NCBI RefSeq assembly: GCF_900496965.1
Contig: NZ_UFQB01000002.1
Coordinates: 186,001 to 250,000, forward strand
Reading direction: 5' to 3'
DNA from: Achromobacter agilis
GTDB lineage: Bacteria; Pseudomonadota; Gammaproteobacteria; Burkholderiales; Burkholderiaceae_B
DNA length: 64,000 nucleotides
In this document: in pieces, positions 27,495 to 35,525 of the stretch
Position numbering within the stretch: the first letter of the stretch is position 1
Layout: the number at the start of each line of letters is the position of its first letter
The notes under the pieces: generated by a model
Seen by the model: the letters and a program-made list of their open reading frames with translations, nothing else
Told to the model about the DNA's origin: nothing
Databases searched by the model: none
Made by a program: the position numbers and the translations under genes

Positions 27495-29789
27495 TCAACC
27501 CTGAACAATATCGAGCTTCGCGATACCCAGGGCCAAGGTCTTGGCGCCCACGTCGCGGAACTGGATTTGGGCCTGGGCGTCCTGTCCTGCGCCGCTCAAG
27601 CCGATGATCGTGCCCTCGCCGAACCGCGCGTGGCGCACACCCTGACCTACACGATACTGCTTGTCGCCCACCGTGACGCCGGTAGCGACACTGCGGGCTT
27701 GACGCGGCGCAATGGTATTGGTGGGCTTGCGTCCGAACGCGTCGCCGCGGTTGCCGCCGCCCCAGCCCGCTCCCGTGGCGCCGATCTGCGCCAGCCCCGC
27801 CTTGGGCGAGAGCCATTTCAGGTGCTGTTCCGGGATCTCGTCCAGGAAACGCGAACGCATCGCATAGCGCGTCTGGCCATGCAGCATCCGGCTTTGCGCC
27901 AGGCTGATGTACAGGCGCTGGCGCGCGCGGGTGATGGCCACGTACATGAGGCGGCGCTCTTCTTCCAGGCCGGACGGCTCGAGAATGCTGTTCTCGTGGG
28001 GAAACAGCCCCTCTTCCAGGCCGGTGATGAAGACCGCGTCGAATTCCAGACCCTTGGCCGCGTGCACGGTCATGAGCTGTACGGCGTCCTGGCCCTGCTG
28101 GGCCTGGTTGTCGCCCGCTTCCAGCGCCGCGTGCGACAGGAACGCCGCCAGGGGCGTCAGGCCGTCCGTGATGATGGCTGGCGCATCCACCACGCCCGGC
28201 ATGAGCGTCGACGACGTGTCCTGCTCGGGCACGACGCCGGCAGGCAGCCCGTCGTAGTTTTCCTCGGAAGCGAACACGGCGGCCGCCGTGATCAGTTCGT
28301 TCAGGTTTTCGAGGCGCTCGGCGCCTTCGCGTTCGGCCTTGTAGTGCGCGTTCAGGCCGCTGGCCTCGAGCATGTGCTCGACCATTTCCGGCAAAGGCAG
28401 GTCGCGCGTTTCCTCGATGAGGCGGTGGATCAGTTGCGCGAACTGCGCCAGGTTGGAACCGCCCTTGCCGCCCACCAGGGCCACGGCCGCGTAAAGGCTG
28501 GTGTCGTGCGCGCGGGCCGCGTCGGCCAGTTGCTCCAACGTGCGCGCGCCGATGCCCCGCGTGGGGAAGTTGACGACCCGCATCCACGACGTGTCGTCGT
28601 GCGGATTGGCCATCAGGCGCAGGTACGCCAGCGCGTGCTTGATTTCCTGGCGCTCGAAGAAGCGCAGGCCGCCGTAGACCTTGTAGGGAATGCCGGCGGA
28701 GAAAATGGCGTGTTCCAGCACGCGCGACTGCGCGTTGCTGCGGTAGAGGACGGCGATCTCGCGGCGCAGGCTACCTTCGTGGATCAGCGAACGGATCTCG
28801 TCCACGATCCATTGGGCTTCCATGCCGTCGGACGGCTGCTCGATGACGCGCACGGGCTCGCCCTCGCCCTGCTCGGTCCAGAGGTTCTTGCCCAGCCGGC
28901 CGGTGTTGTGCCCGATCAGCGCGTTCGCCGAATCCAGGATGTGGCCGAAGGAGCGGTAGTTCTGCTCCAGGCGGATCACGGTGCCGCGCGCGTAGTCGCG
29001 CTCGAAATCGGCCATGTTGCCCACGTTGGCGCCGCGGAATGCGTAGATCGACTGGTCATCGTCGCCTACGGCGAAGATGGCCGCGCCGCCGCCGGCCAGC
29101 AACCGCAGCCATTTGTACTGCAGCGTGTTGGTGTCCTGGAACTCGTCGACCAGGATGTGGCGGAACCGGCGCTGGTAGTGCTCGCGCACGGGCGCGTTGC
29201 GCGACAGCAGTTCGTAGGCGCGCAGCAGCAGTTCGGCGAAGTCCACCACGCCCTCGCGCTGGCACTGGGCCTCGTAGAGCTGGTAGATCTCGACCAGGCG
29301 GCGGCGATGGGCGTCATAGGCCTCGACGTCTGGCGGACGCAGGCCCTCTTCCTTGGCGCCGTTGATGAAGCGCTGCACATCGCGGGGGGGGTATTTTTCG
29401 TCGTCGACGCCATTGGCCTTCATGAGGCGTTTGATCGCCGCAAGCTGGTCGGTAACGTCGAGGATCTGGAAGCTCTGCGGCAGGCCGGCATCGCGGTGAT
29501 GCGCGCGCAGCATTCGGTTGCACAGGCCGTGGAAGGTGCCGATCCACAGGCCCCGCGTATCGATGGGCAGGATGGCCGACATGCGCGCCAGCATTTCGCG
29601 GGCGGCCTTGTTGGTAAACGTGACCGCCAGCAGCCCAAAAGGCGAAGCCTGGCCGGTTTGAATCAGCCAGGCCATGCGGGTGGTGAGTACCCGGGTCTTC
29701 CCGCTGCCCGCCCCGGCCAGGACCAGGGCGTGCTGCGGTTCTAACGTTACTGCGGCGCGTTGTTCAGGATTGAGCTTCTCTAGCATCAT
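27495..29789 (-). CDS. uvrD: UvrD/Rep-type superfamily 1 DNA helicase
   Basis: A 764-residue SF1A helicase: Q motif LNPEQRAAV, Walker A LAGAGSGKT (residues 24-32), Ia VTFTNKAAREM, II VDEFQDTN, III VGDDDQSIYAFRGA, IV LEQNYRS, V TVHAAKGLEFDAVFI, VI RRLMYVAITRA, and a C-terminal Tudor-like tail (VRHARFGEGTIIGL). It unwinds DNA 3'-5' in nucleotide-excision and mismatch repair. A run of eight C (29391-29384 on the coding strand) lies in the KYPPRD codons. The first ATG at 29789 overlaps the desaturase stop. Confidence 0.93.
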   Translation of the reverse strand: MMLEKLNPEQRAAVTLEPQHALVLAGAGSGKTRVLTTRMAWLIQTGQASPFGLLAVTFTNKAAREMLARMSAILPIDTRGLWIGTFHGLCNRMLRAHHRDAGLPQSFQILDVTDQLAAIKRLMKANGVDDEKYPPRDVQRFINGAKEEGLRPPDVEAYDAHRRRLVEIYQLYEAQCQREGVVDFAELLLRAYELLSRNAPVREHYQRRFRHILVDEFQDTNTLQYKWLRLLAGGGAAIFAVGDDDQSIYAFRGANVGNMADFERDYARGTVIRLEQNYRSFGHILDSANALIGHNTGRLGKNLWTEQGEGEPVRVIEQPSDGMEAQWIVDEIRSLIHEGSLRREIAVLYRSNAQSRVLEHAIFSAGIPYKVYGGLRFFERQEIKHALAYLRLMANPHDDTSWMRVVNFPTRGIGARTLEQLADAARAHDTSLYAAVALVGGKGGSNLAQFAQLIHRLIEETRDLPLPEMVEHMLEASGLNAHYKAEREGAERLENLNELITAAAVFASEENYDGLPAGVVPEQDTSSTLMPGVVDAPAIITDGLTPLAAFLSHAALEAGDNQAQQGQDAVQLMTVHAAKGLEFDAVFITGLEEGLFPHENSILEPSGLEEERRLMYVAITRARQRLYISLAQSRMLHGQTRYAMRSRFLDEIPEQHLKWLSPKAGLAQIGATGAGWGGGNRGDAFGRKPTNTIAPRQARSVATGVTVGDKQYRVGQGVRHARFGEGTIIGLSGAGQDAQAQIQFRDVGAKTLALGIAKLDIVQG

Positions 29790-30994
29790 GCCGCGTAGCG
29801 GCGCAGACGTTGAGCGAATTGCTCGAGCCCGGCGATGCCGCTTTGCTGGGCGCGCTGGCACCAGGCCTGCAGGTCATTGAGGAGCTGTTCGCTGCTGGCG
29901 CTGGAGCTTTCCCAGATGCGGCCGAGTTCGCGGCGCATCTGCACCAGCGTGGCCAGCGACTTGTTCTGGGCGATGGCCTTGTCCACGGCGGCCAGTTGTT
30001 CCGGCTGCAGGATGTCTTCGTTGCGATGGATCGCGCGGCGCACCTGGTGCAGCTTGGTCCAGTCGCATTCGGCGCTGCCCTTCTTGCGCGAATCCTTCAG
30101 CTTGGCCAGCTCTTCGCGGGCCGCGCTCTTGATCACGTCCGCATAGCGGGCCATGACTTCGTAGCGGTGCGTGATCACGCCTTGCAGGGTGCGCAGGTCG
30201 ATGCCGGTCTTGGAGTCGTCCAGCTTCAGCTTGGGCGCAACCTTCTTGATCTTGGCCAGGCCGAAGAACTTCAGGATGTTGATGTAGCACCAGCCGATGT
30301 CGAACTCGTACCACTTGGCGGAGAACTTGGCCGACGTGCCGTGGGCATGGTGATTGTTGTGCAGCTCTTCGCCGCCGATCACGATGCCCCAGGGGAACAC
30401 GTTGGTGCTGGTGTCCGGGCTGTTGTAGTTGCGGTAGCCCCAGTAGTGGCCGATACCGTTCACGACGCCGGCGGCCCAGAAGGGGATCCAGGCCATCTGC
30501 ACGGCCCACACCGTGACGCCGATGGCGCCGAACAGGGCGATGTCGATGGCGAGCATGGTCAGCACGCCCCACAGGCTGTGCTTGCTGTAGACGTTGCGCT
30601 CGAGCCAGTCGTCAGGCGTGCCGTGGCCGAACTTGGCCATGGTTTCCTTGTTGTTCGATTCTTCGCGGTACAGCTCGGCGCCGCGGAACAGCACCTTCCA
30701 GATGCCAAACAGGATGGGCGAATGGGGGTCGCCTTCCTTTTCGCACTTGGCGTGGTGCTTGCGGTGAATGGCAACCCATTCCTTGGTGACCATGCCGGTC
30801 GTCATCCAGAGCCAGAAACGGAAGAAATGCATGACGGCAGGATGCAAATCCAGACCGCGGTGCGCTTGGCTGCGATGGAGAAAGACCGTGACCGACACGA
30901 TCGTGATGTGCGTCACCACCAGCGTGAAAACGACGACCTGCCACCAAGTGGCTTGCGTCAGACCGCCGGCAATGAAGGAGAGGATGTAATCCAT
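29786..30994 (-). CDS. Membrane fatty-acid desaturase with a C-terminal extension
   Basis: The N-terminal two thirds is an acyl-lipid/acyl-CoA delta-9-type desaturase: four hydrophobic helices and the three di-iron histidine boxes HRSQAH (residues 40-45), HRKHH (77-81) and HNNHH (212-216). It introduces a double bond into membrane fatty acids. Residues about 265-402 form a soluble, helical, charged tail (VQMRRELGRIWESSSASSEQ, QLLNDLQAWCQRAQQSG) that ordinary delta-9 desaturases lack and that resembles the C-terminal part of ISL3-family transposases. Heads a minus-strand operon with uvrD (ATGA overlap) and the chorismate mutase gene. Confidence 0.9.
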   Translation of the reverse strand: MDYILSFIAGGLTQATWWQVVVFTLVVTHITIVSVTVFLHRSQAHRGLDLHPAVMHFFRFWLWMTTGMVTKEWVAIHRKHHAKCEKEGDPHSPILFGIWKVLFRGAELYREESNNKETMAKFGHGTPDDWLERNVYSKHSLWGVLTMLAIDIALFGAIGVTVWAVQMAWIPFWAAGVVNGIGHYWGYRNYNSPDTSTNVFPWGIVIGGEELHNNHHAHGTSAKFSAKWYEFDIGWCYINILKFFGLAKIKKVAPKLKLDDSKTGIDLRTLQGVITHRYEVMARYADVIKSAAREELAKLKDSRKKGSAECDWTKLHQVRRAIHRNEDILQPEQLAAVDKAIAQNKSLATLVQMRRELGRIWESSSASSEQLLNDLQAWCQRAQQSGIAGLEQFAQRLRRYAA

Positions 30995-31346
30995 AAAGCT
31001 GTTATGAGCCTCGCTTGAGAAGTGCCTGAAGTTTAGCTTACCTTTGCCGTCTTATGACAAGGGACTATCAAAATAGTTTTTGAGAGAAATCAAGGACTAA
31101 GCCCCGGTTTTGGAGCATAGACATCCCTGCTCGCGACCCAGGCGGGCAAGCGCGAGGCCAGGCCTTGCGGGTATCCGGCGCTGGGGCCGGCCGCCCCGGT
31201 ACAGGCGGGGGCGTACGCGTAGGCAAGTGGTTTTGGCAATATTTCGCCATTAAAGTTCCTGTCAGCTTGGCTCCGGCCTTGCTCCAGCCGCGCCGCCGGC
31301 GCACACTCTGGCTCCGCGTGCCAAAACTGTCTCATTTGCCCCACTG
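30995..31346. other. Intergenic region between desaturase and exported-protein genes
   Basis: About 350 bases of divergent control region with no supported gene. The side nearest the desaturase is AT-rich (31020-31085), where its promoter must lie, but I could not assign a clear -35/-10 pair. The rest is G/C-rich with no recognisable repeat. Confidence 0.4.
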
Positions 31347-31742
31347 ATGTTGTCCCAAAAAGCCCGTCCCCGTTTGTTTTTCGCCCTGGCGCTGCTGGGA
31401 ACGGCGCTGTCCGCGCCCGTTTCGTCCCAGACAATGAAGTCGGGGGACGTCGCCGTGCTGGCCTCGTACTTCGAGATCCGCGGGTCGGACTGCCTGGCCT
31501 TGCGCGCCCCACGGGTGTCCATCACCCAGGCGCCACGCCTGGGCAAGGCCAGCGTCATGCAGACGCGGGGCCAATCCGGCAGCTCCGGGCGCTGCGCCTA
31601 TAAGGCGGTGCCCATCTCGCAGGTGGTCTACCAGGCCGACCGGCCGGGCGACGACACCCTCGCCTGGGAAGTGAAATACCAGGACAAGGCCCTCGGCACC
31701 CGCCGCTACAGCGCCACGGTAGGCATTACGCCGGGCCCGTGA
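31347..31742 (+). CDS. Exported hypothetical protein, 131 residues
   Basis: The N-terminus MLSQKARPRLFFALALLGTALSAPVSSQ is a clear Sec signal peptide, cut after an AXA-like site near residue 24-28. The mature part of about 100 residues has two cysteines (SDCLALRAP, GRCAYKAV) that could form a disulfide in the periplasm, and short beta-like strands. I do not recognise a family. It is divergent from the desaturase and converges with the RNA methyltransferase gene. Confidence 0.65.
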   Translation: MLSQKARPRLFFALALLGTALSAPVSSQTMKSGDVAVLASYFEIRGSDCLALRAPRVSITQAPRLGKASVMQTRGQSGSSGRCAYKAVPISQVVYQADRPGDDTLAWEVKYQDKALGTRRYSATVGITPGP

Positions 31743-31764
31743 CCCGGCGCGGAGCCGCCGCCGG

Positions 31765-33714
31765 TCAGGCCGGTTCGTCCGGCGTGCCGGCCGGGGCTTC
31801 TTCGGATTCCGGGGCCTCGCCGCCCTCGGCCGCAGCGCCCTTTTTCTTGCGCTCGAACACCGCGGCGAAGAAGCCGTCGGTGCCGTGCACGTCGGGGCGC
31901 AACTGAACGTAGGGGCCGTCCAGCTTCAGGTTTTCGCAGCGGGCCGCCAGGATGGCGGCCGCGTCCAGGCGTTCGAAATCGGGGTGACTGGCCAGGAAAC
32001 GCTCGGCCTGGACCTCGTTTTCTTCGGCCAGCAGGCTGCACGTGGCGTAGACCAGGCGGCCGCCCGGCGCCACGCAACGCGCCGCGCTGTTCAGGATACG
32101 TTCCTGGAGTTGGCCCAATTCCGCCAGCGCTTCGGGGTGCTGGCGCCATTTCAGGTCCGGATTGCGGCGCAGGGTGCCGATGCCGCTGCACGGCGCGTCC
32201 ACCAGCACGCGCTGGGCCTTGCCAGCCAGGCGCTTCACGCGGGCGTCGTTTTCGTTGTCGATGACGACGGGCACCACGTTGGACAGCCCGCTGCGCGCGA
32301 AGCGCGGCTTGGCGCGCGCCAGGCGCGCCGCAGACACGTCGAACGCGTACAGGCGGCCGGTGGAACGCATCAATGCGCCCAGCAGCAGCGTCTTGCCGCC
32401 CGCGCCGGCGCAGAAATCGATGATCATTTCGCCGCGCCGCGGCCCGACCAGGAGCGCCAGCAACTGGCTGCCCTCGTCCTGCACTTCGATGCTGCCATTC
32501 TCGAACTGCGGCCAGCGATTGATGGCTGGACGGCCTTCCATGCGGATGCCCCAGGGCGAATACGGCATGGCGACCGGTGCGTAGCGGCCCGCGCCCTGCT
32601 GCAGTTCAGCCAGCATGGCGTCGCGCTCGACCTTCAGCGGATTGACGCGCAGGTCGAGGCTGGCCTGGCGGTTCAGCGCTTCGATCAGCGTTTCGGGGCT
32701 GTCCATCTTGCCCAGGCGTTCGTCCAGCCAGTCCGGGATGCTGCCGCGCACCGCGCGCGGCAGCGTCGCCAGGTCGATCTGCGACACGCGCCGCAGCCAT
32801 TCGGCCTCGGCGGCGTCCAGGCCTTCCGCCAGTTCGCCGGCCCCGAGGGTGGCGGCCAGGCCGAGGATGGCCAGGCGGCGCGAAGCCGGACCGACGCCGC
32901 TTTCGCCGAACTGGCGGTAGCGGCGCAGGTGGCGCAGCACGTCGTAGACCGCTTCAGCGACCTCGGAACGGTCACGCGCACCCAAATTGGGATGATTGCG
33001 CAGCCAGTGCGACAGGGCCGCATCGGCCGGGTAGGTCCATTGCAGGATCTCGCCCAGCACGCGCTGGACCTGTTCGATGCGGATGGCGGCGTACGGTTGG
33101 CGCGGACGGCTGGCCTGCGGCTTCTGCGGCAGGCGGGCCGGATTGCCGCGAGAATCGCCGCCGCGCGGGGCGTCATAGGGCGGACGCAGGTCCGGGCGGC
33201 CTTCGCGGCGCTCGGATCCATAGGAGGCGCGCTCGCCGCGGTTGTCGGCGCCGCGCGGGGCATCGTAGGACGGGCGCTGGCCGGGGCGGCCCTCGCGGCG
33301 CTCGGACCCGTAGGAGGCGCGTTCGCCGCGGTTGTCGGCGCCGCGCGGGGCGTCGTACGACGGGCGCTGGCCGGGGCGGCCCTCGCGGCGCTCGGACCCG
33401 TAGGAGGCGCGTTCGCCGCGGTTGTCGGCGCCCCGCGGGGCATCGTAGGACGGGCGCTGGCCGGGACGGCCTTCGCGGCGCTCGGACCCGTAGGAGGCGC
33501 GTTCGCCGCGGCTATCGCCGCGCGGGGCGTCAGGGGAAGAACGGTTGCCGGACCGCTCGTCGCGCTGGCCGCCGGGACGGCCTTCGCGGCCGCGCTCGAC
33601 CGCCTGCCGGGCCTCGCCCTTGGGGCGCGAGAAGAAGCTCCGGCCGTCGCGGCCCTCGGAGGCGGCCCGCTGGGCGCCTGCAGGACGAGAACGCGGAGAT
33701 TGGGATTTAGTCAT
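31765..33714 (-). CDS. RsmB/NOP-family RNA cytosine-C5 methyltransferase with repetitive N-terminus
   Basis: The protein has 649 residues against about 430 for E. coli RsmB. From about residue 205 it has a NusB-like RNA-binding domain (IRIEQVQRVLGEILQWTYP) and then the SAM methyltransferase: AGAGGKTLLLGALM, VDAPCSGIGTLRRNPDLKW with the first cysteine, and VYATCSLLAEENE with the catalytic cysteine. It would make m5C in rRNA (position 967 if it is RsmB itself; other NOP paralogues exist). The first 200 residues are Arg/Gly/Ser-rich and disordered, containing four 30-residue repeats. A short charged tail with Glu/Ala repeats ends it. Confidence 0.85.
   Translation of the reverse strand: MTKSQSPRSRPAGAQRAASEGRDGRSFFSRPKGEARQAVERGREGRPGGQRDERSGNRSSPDAPRGDSRGERASYGSERREGRPGQRPSYDAPRGADNRGERASYGSERREGRPGQRPSYDAPRGADNRGERASYGSERREGRPGQRPSYDAPRGADNRGERASYGSERREGRPDLRPPYDAPRGGDSRGNPARLPQKPQASRPRQPYAAIRIEQVQRVLGEILQWTYPADAALSHWLRNHPNLGARDRSEVAEAVYDVLRHLRRYRQFGESGVGPASRRLAILGLAATLGAGELAEGLDAAEAEWLRRVSQIDLATLPRAVRGSIPDWLDERLGKMDSPETLIEALNRQASLDLRVNPLKVERDAMLAELQQGAGRYAPVAMPYSPWGIRMEGRPAINRWPQFENGSIEVQDEGSQLLALLVGPRRGEMIIDFCAGAGGKTLLLGALMRSTGRLYAFDVSAARLARAKPRFARSGLSNVVPVVIDNENDARVKRLAGKAQRVLVDAPCSGIGTLRRNPDLKWRQHPEALAELGQLQERILNSAARCVAPGGRLVYATCSLLAEENEVQAERFLASHPDFERLDAAAILAARCENLKLDGPYVQLRPDVHGTDGFFAAVFERKKKGAAAEGGEAPESEEAPAGTPDEPA
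33151..33510 (-). repeat. Four tandem 90-bp repeats in the methyltransferase N-terminus
   Basis: The unit encodes RGERASYGSERREGRPGQRP followed by SYDAPRGADN, 30 residues. Copies begin every 90 bases (the ctcgga motif recurs at 33211, 33301, 33391 and 33481). The three N-terminal copies are nearly identical at the DNA level and the fourth has diverged (GRPDLRPPYDAPRGGDS). Near-identity implies recent duplication or continuing exchange. Confidence 0.92.
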
Positions 33715-33769
33715 GGCGTATTCCAGTGGGGCGGAGGCATTCCGCCCGGTAAAAGCGATTCAGGGCCGC

Positions 33770-34435
33770 TCAGGCGGCCGGCGACCAGGTGAATAGGCGT
33801 TCGGGATCGCCTTCGACGTTCACCCGGTGATCGCTCGTCAGGGTAACCCGGCCTTCGGCCAGCCAGCGCACCGCCGCCGGGAAGGCCTGATGCTCGACCG
33901 TCAGCACGCGATCGGCCAGCGCTTCGGGCGTATCGCCCGCCAGGACGGGCACGCAACCCTGGGCGATGATGGGGCCGTGGTCCAGCACCGGGGTGACGAA
34001 ATGCACCGTGCAGCCATGCACGCGCACGCCGGTGGCCAGCGCCTGGGCATGGGTGTGCAGGCCGGGGAACGCGGGCAGCAGCGAGGGATGGATGTTGACC
34101 AGCCGGCCGGCATAGTGGTTGACGAAGCCGGGCGTCAGGACGCGCATGAAGCCCGCCAGAATGACGTAGTCGGGCTCGAAGCGGTCGATTTCGGACGCCA
34201 GCGTGGCATCGAAGGCTTCGCGGCTGGGGTAGTCCTTGTGGTACAGGGCCGCGGTGGGGATGCCCTGGTGGGCCGCCCACTCCAGGCCGCCGGCGTCCGG
34301 CCGGCTGGCGATGACGGCGGCGATTTCAGCCGGCCAGCCCTCGTTGCGGCAGGCTTCGGTAAGCGCCCGCATGTTGCTGCCCCGCCCCGAGATCAGGATG
34401 ACCAGGCGGCGCTTGGTGGTAGATGTTTCCGGCAA
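33770..34435 (-). CDS. purN: Phosphoribosylglycinamide formyltransferase
   Basis: PurN transfers formyl from 10-formyltetrahydrofolate to GAR in purine synthesis. Landmarks: LVILISGRGSNMRAL (GAR phosphate loop), GFMRVLTPGFVNHYAGRLVN then IHPSLLPAFPGLHTHAQAL with the catalytic Asn and His, and LDHGPIIAQ with the catalytic Asp. From TTG 34435 the protein is 221 residues, close to the usual 212; an upstream ATG (34528) in the same frame would add 31 residues of low-complexity Arg-rich sequence not seen in the family. The gap to the methyltransferase gene on the same strand is 55 bases. Confidence 0.92.
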   Translation of the reverse strand: MPETSTTKRRLVILISGRGSNMRALTEACRNEGWPAEIAAVIASRPDAGGLEWAAHQGIPTAALYHKDYPSREAFDATLASEIDRFEPDYVILAGFMRVLTPGFVNHYAGRLVNIHPSLLPAFPGLHTHAQALATGVRVHGCTVHFVTPVLDHGPIIAQGCVPVLAGDTPEALADRVLTVEHQAFPAAVRWLAEGRVTLTSDHRVNVEGDPERLFTWSPAA

Positions 34436-34559
34436 GATAAGGAATTCCAAGGGAAATCGGGCCCGTCCATCCTTGCGGCCCCGCGCGCCGGAAGGGCTGC
34501 GACGCGTGGCAGGAAGGAATGGGAACAAACCCGTAATCCAAAATTGTAAACTCTCGCTC

Positions 34560-35525
34560 GTGAAACCATCGCTGCGTATCTACCGATCCCTGCCCCCGCC
34601 CGACCGGCGCGCTCCTTGCGCGCTGACGATCGGCAATTTCGACGGCGTCCACCGTGGACACCAGGCCATGCTGGCGCGCGTCTGCCAAGTCGCGCGCGAA
34701 CGCTCCCTGACGCCCGCCGTGATGACCTTCGAGCCGCATCCGCGGGAATATTTCGCCACCCTGAACCAGCGTCCTGAACTGGCGCCCACCCGGATTTCCG
34801 GGCTGCGCGACAAACTGGCCGCGCTGGCGCAATACGGCATTTCGCAAGTCGTGGTGGAGCGGTTCAACGCCCGCCTGGCCGAGATGTCGGCCAACGCCTT
34901 CATCGAACACCTGCTTGTCCAGGGCCTGCACGCCAAATGGCTGCTGGTGGGCGAGGATTTCCGCTTCGGCCACAAGCGCAGCGGAGACATCGACCTGCTG
35001 CGCGAGGCCGGCCTGCGCCATGGCTTCGAGGTGCAGACGCTGGCCGACGTGACCGACCGGCACGGCCACCGCATTTCCAGTTCCGAAGTCCGCACCGCGC
35101 TGGCGGTGGGCGACCTGGAACGCGCCCGCCACCTGCTGGGGCACTCCTTCCATATCAGCGGCCACGTGATCCACGGCCAGAAGCTGGGCCGCACGCTGGG
35201 CTTTCCCACGATGAACCTGCGGGTGGCGGAACGCTGCGCCGCGCGCTCGGGCATCTATGTGGTCCAGGTCCACGGCCTGGGCGAGCGCGCCCTGCCCGCC
35301 GTCGCCAGCCTGGGCGTGCGCCCCACGGTCGAGGACCGCGGCCGCGTGCTGCTCGAGGCGCACCTGCTCGACGAGACGATCAACGCTTACGGTAAACTCG
35401 TACGCGTCGAGTTCCTGCAAAAGCTGCGGGACGAAGAAAAATTTCCTGACCTCCCTTCCCTGACTGCCGCCATCGCCGAAGACGCGCGAAACGCGCGCGC
35501 CTATTTTGCCGTTCATGGACTATAA
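34560..35525 (+). CDS. ribF: Bifunctional riboflavin kinase / FAD synthetase
   Basis: A 321-residue protein making FMN and then FAD. The N-terminal nucleotidyltransferase shows [16 protein letters not shown] with its HxGH-type motif, [12 protein letters not shown], and the C-terminal [13 protein letters not shown]. The kinase domain carries [11 protein letters not shown] and [11 protein letters not shown]. The start is GTG at 34560; the family core begins only about 25 residues later, so it could be placed slightly differently. Divergent from purN, and its end overlaps ileS by 11 bases, so ribF-ileS-lspA is one transcription unit. Confidence 0.95.
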   Translation: MKPSLRIYRSLPPPDRRAPCALTIGNFDGVHRGHQAMLARVCQVARERSLTPAVMTFEPHPREYFATLNQRPELAPTRISGLRDKLAALAQYGISQVVVERFNARLAEMSANAFIEHLLVQGLHAKWLLVGEDFRFGHKRSGDIDLLREAGLRHGFEVQTLADVTDRHGHRISSSEVRTALAVGDLERARHLLGHSFHISGHVIHGQKLGRTLGFPTMNLRVAERCAARSGIYVVQVHGLGERALPAVASLGVRPTVEDRGRVLLEAHLLDETINAYGKLVRVEFLQKLRDEEKFPDLPSLTAAIAEDARNARAYFAVHGL

